The position numbers and the translations under genes were made by a program. A stretch of 64,000 nucleotides of DNA from Mycobacterium sp. (GTDB lineage: Bacteria; Actinomycetota; Actinomycetes; Mycobacteriales; Mycobacteriaceae), in NCBI GenBank assembly GCA_020438845.1, contig JAGQTV010000072.1:62001-126000 (forward strand). Reading direction: 5' to 3'. Shown one piece after another: positions 8,124-16,743 of this stretch. Within the stretch, counting starts at the first letter, position 1; each line of letters starts with the position of its first letter. Under the pieces are notes generated by a model. The model searched no databases and had not been told where the DNA came from. It saw nothing but the letters and a program-made list of their open reading frames with translations.

Positions 8124-9635
8124 ATGAAAGACGAGAAACTTCTCGACCCACCAATGCACGGGCTGCATTCCAAGGGTCTGAAGAAGGGTTCGGTGTCGCT
8201 GATCGGCGCCGTGTCGATCGGATTGGCGGCGACCGCGCCGGCGTATTCGCTGACCGGCGCATTGGGCCACGGGGCCGCCGAGTCCGGCTACCAGCTGCCG
8301 ATCGTCTTCATCATCGCCGTCATCCCGATGTACTTCGTCGCCCTGGCCTACAAGCACCTCACCGACGCTGCCCCGGATGCCGGGACGGTCTTCACCTGGG
8401 GATCGAAGGCGATCGCGCCGCGCGTGGGGTGGGTCGGCGGCTACGCTCTGCTGCTCTCCAGTGTGCTGGCCGGTGTGGGGGCGGCCGGCATCACCGTCAA
8501 CGCGGTCATTGTGGGGTTTGGCCTACAGGACGCGTCGAATGCACTGAAGATGACGATCGCCGCCGTCTTCATTCTTCTGACCACCTGGCTAGTGGCCCGC
8601 GGCGCTGAAGAGTCCTCGCGAACCACGCTGCTGCTCACCATCATCCAGTATGGCGGGCTGATCCTGTTCACCGCGATCCTGGCGATCAACGTGTTCCGCA
8701 GCCATCGCAGCCCAACAGCCGAGGCGTTCTCCTGGAACTGGTTCAACCCCTTCGCCATCGACAGTTTCGCCGCACTACTGGGCGGCTTCCTCGTCGCGGT
8801 GTTCATCTTCTGGGGATTCGACGCGTCGCTGTCGATGTCGGAGGAGACCGAGGGCACCTCCGAAGACTCCGGCAAGAGCGGCGTCACCGCCATCATCATC
8901 ACGGTGATCACGTACGTGGTGATCGGTGTGGCCGCCCTGGCCTTCGCGGGCATCGACCCGAACGATTCCGCGAGTCTGACCAACGAGGCCAATATCGACG
9001 ACGTGTTCTCCACCCTGGCCCGGGAGGCCGTGGGCCCCACCGGGGCGGTGGTCTCAGCCATCATCGTCGGGCTGTCGGCATTCTCGGCGACCCTCTCCAC
9101 AGTGATGTCCACCGTGCGTTCTGCGCTGTCGATGGCGTCCTATAAGGCGCTGCCGGCGCGGTTCGCCTCGGTTGACCCGAGGGCTCAGACCCCGAAATTC
9201 TCCACCTGGTTCATCGGCCTTGCCACCATGGTCATCTACCTGGTCCTGACCGCGATCTCCGACAGCATCGTCGCGGACTGCGTCTACAGCGTCGGTATCG
9301 CGATCATGACGTACTACAGCGTGGTCGCCATCTCCTCGGTCCTGTACTTCTGGAACACCGCCTTCCGCTCCTGGCGCACCGCTCTCGAGCAGGTGATCCT
9401 TCCCGGCGTGGCAGCGCTCATTCTCATCCCGGTGGGCATCGTCGAGGCATACCAGATGGCTCAACCCGAGAACAGCGAGACCGCGTCACTCGGCGGGGTG
9501 GGAATCGTGTTCATCATCGGGGTCGGCAGCCTGATGTTCGGTGTGCTGCTGATGATCCTGTGGAACCTCAAGGCGCCTGCCTTCTTCCGCGGCGAAACGC
9601 TCAAGCCTGAGCGAACCCATCGCGATCCGGGATAG
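8124..9635 (+). CDS. APC-superfamily amino acid permease
   Basis: 503 residues with about 12 hydrophobic helices. The N-terminus shows the APC signature SIGLAATAPAYSLTGALG in helix 1 and DAAPDAGTVFTWGSKAIAPRVGW around helices 2-3, where the substrate amino-acid carboxylate and amine are normally bound. Helix 6 FIFWGFDASLSMSEETEGTSEDSGKSG contains the family's acidic gate region. It is expected to import an amino acid or polyamine across the cytoplasmic membrane by proton or ion coupling. It diverges from the saccharopine-dehydrogenase-like gene across only 34 bp, so the two probably share a regulatory region. Confidence 0.9.
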   Translation: MKDEKLLDPPMHGLHSKGLKKGSVSLIGAVSIGLAATAPAYSLTGALGHGAAESGYQLPIVFIIAVIPMYFVALAYKHLTDAAPDAGTVFTWGSKAIAPRVGWVGGYALLLSSVLAGVGAAGITVNAVIVGFGLQDASNALKMTIAAVFILLTTWLVARGAEESSRTTLLLTIIQYGGLILFTAILAINVFRSHRSPTAEAFSWNWFNPFAIDSFAALLGGFLVAVFIFWGFDASLSMSEETEGTSEDSGKSGVTAIIITVITYVVIGVAALAFAGIDPNDSASLTNEANIDDVFSTLAREAVGPTGAVVSAIIVGLSAFSATLSTVMSTVRSALSMASYKALPARFASVDPRAQTPKFSTWFIGLATMVIYLVLTAISDSIVADCVYSVGIAIMTYYSVVAISSVLYFWNTAFRSWRTALEQVILPGVAALILIPVGIVEAYQMAQPENSETASLGGVGIVFIIGVGSLMFGVLLMILWNLKAPAFFRGETLKPERTHRDPG

Positions 9636-9717
9636 CTGGTTCATCAACACCCTTCCAACCCGGCCCCGCCGGGCGCATGATGGATCCAGCACATCAGTGT
9701 TCCGCGGAGGTGCCGAG

Positions 9718-12426
9718 ATGCCCAAGATGGCTTTGTCTGCTAAGGAATGTCGTGGCGGACTTCTGTGGAGTTTCGGTCTTGCCCTGGGCCTGGCAACAGC
9801 GGCGCTGGCGACCGGCGACCCAGGGGTGGCCTGGGCCGAGCCCACGCAGACCGCAGACAGCGGCGCATCCGACCGCGCCGAGCCCGCCGCCAGGGCCCGC
9901 CTCACCCGGTCTGCGCGCACTCCCCCATCCCTCGCAGGCCTGGCGGCCCATGGAAACCTCAGCGCGCCAAAGGCTTCTGCGACGTCAGCCCCACCCGGCC
10001 CGATGTCAGCGGCGGCGGAGTCACCGCTGTCGTGGGCGGCTCTCTCAACCCTGCGACAGGGGCGAGGACGCACAGCCGAAACCACGGCACCCACCGCTGC
10101 GCGGTCAGCGGACAGGAAGCTCAGCAGGTCCCCGGTATTCTCCAGAACCGTTCTGGAACTGCCTGATTCGACAACCGGGTCGGTCCGCGGATCAGTTTTT
10201 GCCACCGGCCCGCGGCTTACCTACCGGGCGACCACCTCGACACTGGGCACCGTCTCCATCACGCGCAAGGGAGTGTTCACCTACACCCCGACGGCCACCG
10301 CCATGCACGCCGCCGCCGGACCGGGTGGTTCGGCGACGACAGATACCGTCACCATCACGGTCAGAGGCCTCTGGGGCGGGACATCGACGACTACTGTGAC
10401 GGTCCCCATCAGTCCGAGGAACTCCGCACCGACGGCTGTGGTCAGCGTGGGCAGCCCCGACGCCCTGACCGGTGTGGTGACCGGCGCTGTGAACGCCACC
10501 GATGCCGACCACGACCCGTTGACCTACAGCACCCCGGACACTACCGCCAAGGGTTCGGTAATCCTCTCTGCGGCAGGCAGTTTCACCTATACTCCGACCA
10601 CCGCGGCCCGGGATGACGCCGCTGCGCCCAACGCCACACCTGCGGAGAGGCAGGACACCTTCACCGTCACCGTCGATGACGCCCATGGGGGAACCGCAGC
10701 CGTCGCAGTCACCGTTGCCATTCGACCGAGTAGCACCCCGCCACCGACCGAGCCCCCGACCGATCCCCCGACCGATCCCCCGACTGGGCCGCCACCGACC
10801 GATCCCCCGACCGAGCCTCCCACAGATCCCGGTTCCACCGGCCGGATGGCCGTCGGCATCAACCTCGAGAACGTCGTCGACTGGTCGCCGGCATGGACCT
10901 TCACCGACGCCTTCAAGGCCTCCCGGCCCTGGATCTCGCAAACGTTCAACCCGCAGACGTGGGCGGTCACCTGGGACGACTCACTGGCGCCGACTCTCGA
11001 CCTGGACACCGACGGCAACGTCACATCACTGAAGACATGGACCCAGAACGGCGTCGCGATGAAGCAGTACGCCGGCACCTTGATGTTCCGGGGACTGGGC
11101 GGCGACTACGCCGGGGGCACCTACCACGCCGAATGGGACGGCACGGGAGTGGTGACTTTCGGCTTCGACGCGGTGGTCACGTCCAGCGGGAAGACGGCCG
11201 AGGGCCGCAATTTCGCCGAACTGGCGGTCAGCCCAACCGACAACGGCATCTACATGCGGATCGAGGAGACCGACCCGACCGATCCCGTGCGCGATTTCAA
11301 CGTCTGGATGCCCGATTACAACGGCCAGAGCTTCCGCGGCCAGCGCTGGGAGCCCGGCGCGTCCTTCTCGCCGTTCCACCCGCTGTTCCTGGCCCGCCTC
11401 GCCCCTTTCACGGCCCTGCGGTTCATGGGGATGCAGGAGACCAACACCTCTGACATCGTCACCTGGGAGCAACGCCGGGATTCCAGTGACATCCGGCAAG
11501 GCTCCGGTTCGGAGGGCACCCCCAGCGAACCGGTCGTCAACGGCATGTCGGTGGAGTACATGGTGCAGTTGGCGAACGAACTCAATGCCGACCCGTGGTT
11601 CAACATGCCCTATCAGGCAGACGACAATTTCGTCCGCAATTTCGCCACCTATGTCACCCAGAATCTGGAACCAGGCCGCACGGTCTACGTCGAATGGGCC
11701 AACGAAGTCTGGAACTTCGGCTGGGGGTTCGAAGCCTCGCAGTGGGTGGCCGACAAGGCCAAGGCAGCGGGACTCGACCCGGACTACGGCCAGTGGATCG
11801 TCGCCGGGCAGGAGGCCAAGCGCGATATGGACATCTGGTCGCAGGTGTTCGCCGACCAGTCCAACCTCGACCTCGTCCGGGTGGCGGCGGGCTGGGCCGC
11901 GGTCGACTGGGTGACCAACCAGGTGCTGGAAAACATGGGCGGATCCTTCGACGCGATAGCGATCGCGCCGTACATCACTCCCACCGACGCACAACGCGCC
12001 GGCTACACCTCCTCCACCACGGTCGACAAGGTCATCGCCGACACCCGTACCAACGTCGCCACGTCGGTGCAGTGGACCAACAATCACGAACTCCTGGCCC
12101 AGCAATGGTCGGCACGGCTGGGCCGGCCGATCGATTTGGTGGCCTACGAGGGCGGCCCGCACCTCGACGGGCGCGGCGCGGTCTATCAGAACGCGTTCTA
12201 CGCCGCCACCAACGACGCGCGGATGGGCGACGTCTACGGCGACTACCTCCGGGCTCTGGATGCCGCCGGCCTGGACCTCTTCATGGACTTCCAGTTCACC
12301 GGCCAAGCCGGCGCAGCACCGTGGGGCGACTTCGCGAAACTGCACCGGATGGACGAGTCGCTGGCAACGGCCTACCGCTACAACGCCGTCGTCTCGGCGG
12401 CGAATGGAAGTTTGTGGAGTGCGTAG
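9718..12426 (+). CDS. Secreted multidomain protein: cadherin/VCBS-like repeats, PT-rich linker, glycosidase-like TIM barrel
   Basis: ATG 9718 has GGAGG eight bases upstream, giving 902 residues; a farther ATG at 9697 lacks this site. An export signal ends near AWA-EP (about residue 40). Two Ig/cadherin-like units follow (GVFTYTPTATAM... and GSFTYTPTTAAR... with DADHDPLTY calcium-type motifs). A linker of PPTDPPTEPP repeats encoded around 10737-10830 comes next, then a catalytic-type domain. That domain has VEWANEVWN with E663 after Asn, and VAYEGGPHL with E811, matching the acid/base (NE) and nucleophile arrangement of clan GH-A glycosidases. Family and polysaccharide substrate are not identifiable by eye. 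It is likely cell-surface or extracellular. Confidence 0.75.
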   Translation: MPKMALSAKECRGGLLWSFGLALGLATAALATGDPGVAWAEPTQTADSGASDRAEPAARARLTRSARTPPSLAGLAAHGNLSAPKASATSAPPGPMSAAAESPLSWAALSTLRQGRGRTAETTAPTAARSADRKLSRSPVFSRTVLELPDSTTGSVRGSVFATGPRLTYRATTSTLGTVSITRKGVFTYTPTATAMHAAAGPGGSATTDTVTITVRGLWGGTSTTTVTVPISPRNSAPTAVVSVGSPDALTGVVTGAVNATDADHDPLTYSTPDTTAKGSVILSAAGSFTYTPTTAARDDAAAPNATPAERQDTFTVTVDDAHGGTAAVAVTVAIRPSSTPPPTEPPTDPPTDPPTGPPPTDPPTEPPTDPGSTGRMAVGINLENVVDWSPAWTFTDAFKASRPWISQTFNPQTWAVTWDDSLAPTLDLDTDGNVTSLKTWTQNGVAMKQYAGTLMFRGLGGDYAGGTYHAEWDGTGVVTFGFDAVVTSSGKTAEGRNFAELAVSPTDNGIYMRIEETDPTDPVRDFNVWMPDYNGQSFRGQRWEPGASFSPFHPLFLARLAPFTALRFMGMQETNTSDIVTWEQRRDSSDIRQGSGSEGTPSEPVVNGMSVEYMVQLANELNADPWFNMPYQADDNFVRNFATYVTQNLEPGRTVYVEWANEVWNFGWGFEASQWVADKAKAAGLDPDYGQWIVAGQEAKRDMDIWSQVFADQSNLDLVRVAAGWAAVDWVTNQVLENMGGSFDAIAIAPYITPTDAQRAGYTSSTTVDKVIADTRTNVATSVQWTNNHELLAQQWSARLGRPIDLVAYEGGPHLDGRGAVYQNAFYAATNDARMGDVYGDYLRALDAAGLDLFMDFQFTGQAGAAPWGDFAKLHRMDESLATAYRYNAVVSAANGSLWSA

Positions 12427-12436
12427 GCAGGCTGAG

Positions 12437-12522
12437 TTCATCGAGTCTGCATGCTGATCGCGATTGCGGCGAACAACGCGCTCCGCGCGCAGACTCGACG
12501 ATCCACCCGCAGACTCGATGAA
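12437..12522. repeat. Inverted repeat of 14 bp with a third internal copy
   Basis: TTCATCGAGTCTGC at 12437-12450 is perfectly inverted as GCAGACTCGATGAA at 12509-12522. A near copy GCAGACTCGACGA lies at 12489-12501 in the same orientation as the second arm. The element fills the intergenic space between the glycosidase-like gene and the flavoprotein gene. It could be a transcription terminator (long loop), a repressor site or a dispersed intergenic repeat. Confidence 0.7.
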
Positions 12523-12562
12523 AGGAAAGCAGCGACTGCCCGGCAATGATTGACTGACGCGC

Positions 12563-14065
12563 ATGCCCCGCTTGACGCGCCGTGAACTGCTGGCAGCCGC
12601 CGGGTTGGCCGCCGCCGGGCTGGCGGCCTCCTGCGCCGCCCCCACCTCCGAGGCGCCGCGGACAACTCCCCAAGCCTTGGCCGACCTCGAGAAGAACCTG
12701 CGCGGCACGGTGCTGCGCCCCGACAACCCCGGCTACGCCGAATTGGCCATGCCTCGCAACCTGCGCTTCGCAGCCACCATGCCGGAGGCCGTGGTGGAGT
12801 GCGCCGACGTCGAGGACGTCACCGCCACCATCGCGTGGGCACGAAAGACCGAGACGCCGTTCGCGATTCGCGGCGGTGGCCACAACTACGCCGATGCTTC
12901 CAGCTCGCGCGGGATCATCATCAGTACCCGGGCGATGAACGCCTCCAGCATCGACGGGACTACTCTGCGGGCGCAGGCCGGAGTGCGCAATGGCGATCTG
13001 GCCAGGCTATTGCCTCAGGGCGGTACCGGTCGCCTACTGCTGCCCGGGGGCAACTGCCCTGCCGTCGGCCTGGCGGGCCTGACGCTGGGTGGCGGTATAG
13101 GGCCGAACGCGCCGTGGGCCGGCCTGACCTCCGACCGGCTACGCAAGGCCACCATGGTCACGGCCGAGGGCGAAGTGGTCACTGCCAGCGCCACCGAGAA
13201 CCCCGAATTGTTCTGGGGGTTGCGCGGCGGGGCGGGCGGGAACTTCGGACTGGTCACCGACCTGGAGTACGAACTCGTCGAGCTACCCGTCACGCGGGCG
13301 ACGACGGCTCTGTTCACCTTCGGCGGTCGCGAGGCAGGCTTGGCCGCCGCGGTGGCCTTCCAGAAGATCCGCGCCGCCGCTGAGCGATCGGCCACCGGGA
13401 CTCTCCACCTCGGTTATCGCAACGGCGACATCGAGGGCCGGGTGCGGGCGCAGGCACTGGCCGATGCGGCGGATGCCCGCAACGTCTTCGGCCCGTTGTT
13501 GTCGGTACCGGGCGTCAAGGCCGAGATCGTTGAGAGGCCGTTCTGGGGCGCCTACGACTGGTACGTCACAGCGCCCACTCCCAATTACTCGTTCTGGGAC
13601 CGCTCGCTGTTCGCCGACGACTATCTGTCCGAAGATGTGGTGGCACAGGCGATCGACGTGGTGCAGCGTTTCCCGGCGAACGGCGATCCTGCTCGCCGCG
13701 GGGCCATGGGCATCTTCGGCTGGGTGGGCGGCGCCGTCAACGATGTCGCGGCCAACGCCACCGCCTACGTCCACCGGTCGGCAAAGATACTGGTCGAGAT
13801 GACCTCCAGCTGGGCCACCCCCGAAGAGTCGGTCCTGCCCGACAATCCGATTCCCCCTGAGATAAGGGACTGGGAACAGGACCTGTGGGAGACACTGCTG
13901 CCTCATACCACCGGCCAGTCCTACCAGAACTTCCCCGATCCCGGCCTGGAGGAATGGGCCGCCGCCTACTACGGGGACAACCTCGTTCGCCTCGAAGGCC
14001 TCAAGGCGACCTGGGATCCGGAGGATGTTTTCAACTACATCCAAGGGATTCCCCTGCCGCGCTGA
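12563..14065 (+). CDS. Exported FAD-dependent oxidoreductase of the berberine-bridge-enzyme type
   Basis: 500 residues. The N-terminus TRRELLAAAGLAAAGLAASC combines a twin-arginine motif with a lipobox-like Cys24, so Tat export and possible lipid anchoring are likely. The FAD_binding_4 domain covers about 60-230. RGGGHNY (H107) and GGNCPAVG (C165) are the two positions that carry bicovalent 8-alpha-histidyl / 6-cysteinyl FAD in BBE-like oxidases. GLTLGGGIG and GGAGGNFGLVT follow. The C-terminal BBE segment FPDPGLEEWAAAYYGDNLVRLEGLKATWDPEDVF is intact. Members oxidise alcohols, sugars or alkaloids using O2 or other acceptors. The substrate is unknown; a sugar fits the glycosidase-like neighbour but is inference. 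Confidence 0.88.
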   Translation: MPRLTRRELLAAAGLAAAGLAASCAAPTSEAPRTTPQALADLEKNLRGTVLRPDNPGYAELAMPRNLRFAATMPEAVVECADVEDVTATIAWARKTETPFAIRGGGHNYADASSSRGIIISTRAMNASSIDGTTLRAQAGVRNGDLARLLPQGGTGRLLLPGGNCPAVGLAGLTLGGGIGPNAPWAGLTSDRLRKATMVTAEGEVVTASATENPELFWGLRGGAGGNFGLVTDLEYELVELPVTRATTALFTFGGREAGLAAAVAFQKIRAAAERSATGTLHLGYRNGDIEGRVRAQALADAADARNVFGPLLSVPGVKAEIVERPFWGAYDWYVTAPTPNYSFWDRSLFADDYLSEDVVAQAIDVVQRFPANGDPARRGAMGIFGWVGGAVNDVAANATAYVHRSAKILVEMTSSWATPEESVLPDNPIPPEIRDWEQDLWETLLPHTTGQSYQNFPDPGLEEWAAAYYGDNLVRLEGLKATWDPEDVFNYIQGIPLPR

Positions 14066-14109
14066 ATGCCGCGCTGAGTTATTTCGCGTTCGCAACCGGT
14101 GGGACGGGG

Positions 14110-15381
14110 ATGTGGCCCATGATGCCTGTCATGGGAAGCATGCAGATCACCGAACTGACCCGCCACCTGGCAAAGCATGAGGACAGCGCCGACTACCTGG
14201 CCGTCATCGAGGGCGTCCGGGAACTCATAACGCTGAACCCCGAGACCGTCAAGGACCCCTGGATCAAGGGGTGGATCGGGCGCCGTTGGCGTGACCTGTT
14301 CATGCAAGCGGCCGTGAAGGACACGGCGGCGCTGGATTATGCGTCCAAGCCGTCGCTTCTCGCCCCGGTCCCATTGCCGTCGTTCCTCAGGAAGTCCAAC
14401 CCGCGCCAAGCCATCGCCAACCGCTTCCTGAAGGACGTACCCAACAGCGAGTGGCAGGCAGAAATGCCTGAAGCGCAATATCATTCGATCGAGAACACCA
14501 CCCTGATGCTCTGTGGCGGTCTGCTCACCGGCCTGCTGCACGCCGATGCTCACGTCTTTCCGGTGGAAGCCGATCAGCTCTACAAGGACCGGGGCTGGCG
14601 GACAATCCGGGCCGACGTACACCCGATGCGGTCCTGCGAGGCCAACGAGGCCGACATCGAGGCGGCTTTTCGGGGCGAGGGTCTGGATGCTCAGATGCGC
14701 CCGATCGAGAATCCGGAGCCGCCGGACAAGGTCTTCATGCTCGGTTACAGCAAGGGATCTCCCGACATACTGTCGTTCCTGGTCAACCGTCCCGAGTACC
14801 AGGATCGGATCAAGGGTGTCTTCACCTGGGGCGGCGCGGTGGGCGGCTCCTTCACCGCCGACGGTATCTACGGCCAGATCAAGGATCTGCCCACCGAGGG
14901 CTCCTACGAATACGTCAGCAAGCTGTTGTCGGTCATCAGCCCGGCCATGCTCAACACGGTCGGGGTCCGCCGACTGGATGAATACGACGTCAAGGGCGCG
15001 ATGAAGGATCTGTGCACCGACGTCCGCGAGGCCTTCAACAAGAAACACGCCGAGTACCTCGACAGCCTGGGTATCCCGATGTTCGCGCTGACCGGTGCCA
15101 CCTCACCGCTCGAGGTACCGAACATCCAGTTCATGGATGCGGTCCGCCTGAGCCAGACCGACGCCAACAACGACATGCAACTAACCCAGAAGCAGGCCAT
15201 TCTGCCCATCGGTATGAACACCCACATCGCGATGGCTCACGCCCACCATTGGGACATCGCCTACGCGGCCTTCCCACTTGCGATGCGCGCCATGAGCCCC
15301 AACCTCGAACACCGGTGGCCGCGCTACGCCGCTCTGGTGGCCAACTGGGAACTTCTCGCGGAGTTGGGTCTCATCGACTGA
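14110..15381 (+). CDS. Alpha/beta-hydrolase-like hypothetical protein (GYSKG elbow)
   Basis: No named family is recognised. From ATG 14110 the product has 423 residues; ATG 14140, preceded by GGGAA, is equally plausible. The open frame to 13885 overlaps the preceding gene and is ignored. KVFMLGYSKGSPDILSFLV resembles a nucleophile elbow (GxSxG), and VFTWGGAVGGS follows. The C-terminal MNTHIAMAHAHHW could supply a catalytic His. There is no signal peptide or clear TM. An N-terminal helical region of about 130 residues precedes the hydrolase-like core. It lies 44 bp after the flavoprotein gene in the same orientation. Function is unknown; esterase or thioesterase activity is only a guess. Confidence 0.7.
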   Translation: MWPMMPVMGSMQITELTRHLAKHEDSADYLAVIEGVRELITLNPETVKDPWIKGWIGRRWRDLFMQAAVKDTAALDYASKPSLLAPVPLPSFLRKSNPRQAIANRFLKDVPNSEWQAEMPEAQYHSIENTTLMLCGGLLTGLLHADAHVFPVEADQLYKDRGWRTIRADVHPMRSCEANEADIEAAFRGEGLDAQMRPIENPEPPDKVFMLGYSKGSPDILSFLVNRPEYQDRIKGVFTWGGAVGGSFTADGIYGQIKDLPTEGSYEYVSKLLSVISPAMLNTVGVRRLDEYDVKGAMKDLCTDVREAFNKKHAEYLDSLGIPMFALTGATSPLEVPNIQFMDAVRLSQTDANNDMQLTQKQAILPIGMNTHIAMAHAHHWDIAYAAFPLAMRAMSPNLEHRWPRYAALVANWELLAELGLID

Positions 15382-15417
15382 TCGTCCCTGGGACGGATTC
15401 GGGATAGATTGCTGTGA

Positions 15418-15945
15418 ATGAAACGAGCACTGGCATTGTCCGCAGCGGCGTCGCTCCTGGGCATCCCCGCACCAGTCGCGACTGCCGACCCCACGAGCCC
15501 GGGCTCCACCGGCGTCACCTACATGATCGGCCGCTGCTACGACCCCAGCCAGCCGGTGGCCGAGAAACCGGCCACGGTGGTCTACAACTGCGATTCGACC
15601 TCGATCATGCAGGAAATGAGTTGGACCTCCTGGGGCGCCGACGGCGCCGACGGCACCGGAATGGACAACTCGGTGGAGTGCAAGCCGAACTGCGCGCAGG
15701 GGCCGCACCTGTACAACCCGATCATCGTGCACGCGTGGAATCCGAAAACTCCCACCACACCCGGCTGCCCACCCAACGTGCAGTTCTACACCGAGCTGAC
15801 GGTCGCCTACCCGAAAGGGGTACCGCCGTGGGTCAAGCCTGGCACGTCATGGAGCAACACCGTGGACTACATCGACGTCGACGGCATGCCGGCGGTTCAT
15901 TTCACCGACCAAGGTCCCTACAGCTGCACCCCCTTGGGCCAGTGA
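15418..15945 (+). CDS. Small secreted Cys-rich protein
   Basis: 175 residues with a clear signal peptide (MKRALALSAAASLLGIPAPVATAD). The mature part has six cysteines (in RCYD, NCDS, ECKP, NCAQ, GCPP, SCTP), enough for three disulfides. A beta-rich composition with WTSWGADGADGTG could form a compact extracellular domain. I do not recognise a catalytic motif. The gene is 14 bp upstream of the GAP-family membrane gene and 36 bp after the hydrolase-like gene, so the four plus-strand genes from 12563 may form one transcription unit for exported or envelope functions. Confidence 0.75.
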   Translation: MKRALALSAAASLLGIPAPVATADPTSPGSTGVTYMIGRCYDPSQPVAEKPATVVYNCDSTSIMQEMSWTSWGADGADGTGMDNSVECKPNCAQGPHLYNPIIVHAWNPKTPTTPGCPPNVQFYTELTVAYPKGVPPWVKPGTSWSNTVDYIDVDGMPAVHFTDQGPYSCTPLGQ

Positions 15946-15958
15946 TCGACCGGCTGCC

Positions 15959-16723
15959 ATGAGTTCGCACTTCGCCGTCCTGGTCTCGCTGGCGCTGGCC
16001 ATCTTTCTGAGTCCGGAAAACCTGGTCGTCGGGCTCATCGTCGCCAGTGACAAAAAAGTCCCGAAGCAGGCCGCCTTCGCGTATGCCGCCGGCGCCATTG
16101 TCGGGATAGCTTTCGCCACCAGCGTGGGGTTGTTGGTCACGACTCTGACCGGAGCCGACGGCACCCCAGCCAAGCATGACACCTGGGCAGGCTTCGCCGT
16201 GCGGGCACTTATCGCCACGGCCCTGCTGACGGTCGCAGTAACTCGGGCAGTCAACGCATTTCGCAAGAGGCCGATTCCCGACCCCACCGAGCCAGACCAG
16301 AAGCAGAGCAAATTCAAAGCCGAGTTGACCAAACACTTCCCCTCGGCGATGCGGCAGTTCGATCCCACGTTCGATCACCCGACCTCACATCGCATCACCC
16401 GCGGCGCGCTGGCCGGCTTCGCCATGTGTGGCCTGCACCCCAAGGTCTTCCCCATCGCGATCGCCGCCGGCCACCAGATCGTTCAGATCACCCGTCCGGG
16501 CGAACGCACCCTGGGCATCGTCTTGTTCGCGGTTATCGCGGTAATTCCGGCGCTGATTCCCGCGATCATCGAAACTGTGCGCCCCGGGTCGGCAAGCAGG
16601 ACCAAAGATGCCTACGAGCGGTTCATGAATGCCCACGGCCGCTGGCTGGTCCCGTTACTTCTGCTGGGCGCCGGCCTATTCATGGCCCACAGTGCCTGGG
16701 AAAAATTCCCGCTCCGGCATTGA
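15959..16723 (+). CDS. GAP family membrane protein (glycolipid-addressing protein)
   Basis: 254 residues with about six TM helices and a charged cytosolic loop (RKRPIPDPTEPDQKQSKFKAEL) in the middle, typical of the mycobacterial GAP/Sap family (PF11139-like). It begins FAVLVSLALAIFLSPENLVVGLIVASDKK, matching the family's first helix and the short polar motif after it. Family members in mycobacteria help move glycopeptidolipids or sulfolipid to the outer surface, probably together with MmpL proteins. No MmpL is in this window, so the lipid served cannot be named. It lies 14 bp after the secreted Cys-rich gene and converges with the EAL gene. Confidence 0.8.
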   Translation: MSSHFAVLVSLALAIFLSPENLVVGLIVASDKKVPKQAAFAYAAGAIVGIAFATSVGLLVTTLTGADGTPAKHDTWAGFAVRALIATALLTVAVTRAVNAFRKRPIPDPTEPDQKQSKFKAELTKHFPSAMRQFDPTFDHPTSHRITRGALAGFAMCGLHPKVFPIAIAAGHQIVQITRPGERTLGIVLFAVIAVIPALIPAIIETVRPGSASRTKDAYERFMNAHGRWLVPLLLLGAGLFMAHSAWEKFPLRH

Positions 16724-16743
16724 CCTGATTTCGGCGGGTCGCA

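Noticed and set aside
14140-15381. Shorter start for the hydrolase-like protein
   Set aside because: Left as an alternative; evidence does not separate it from 14110.
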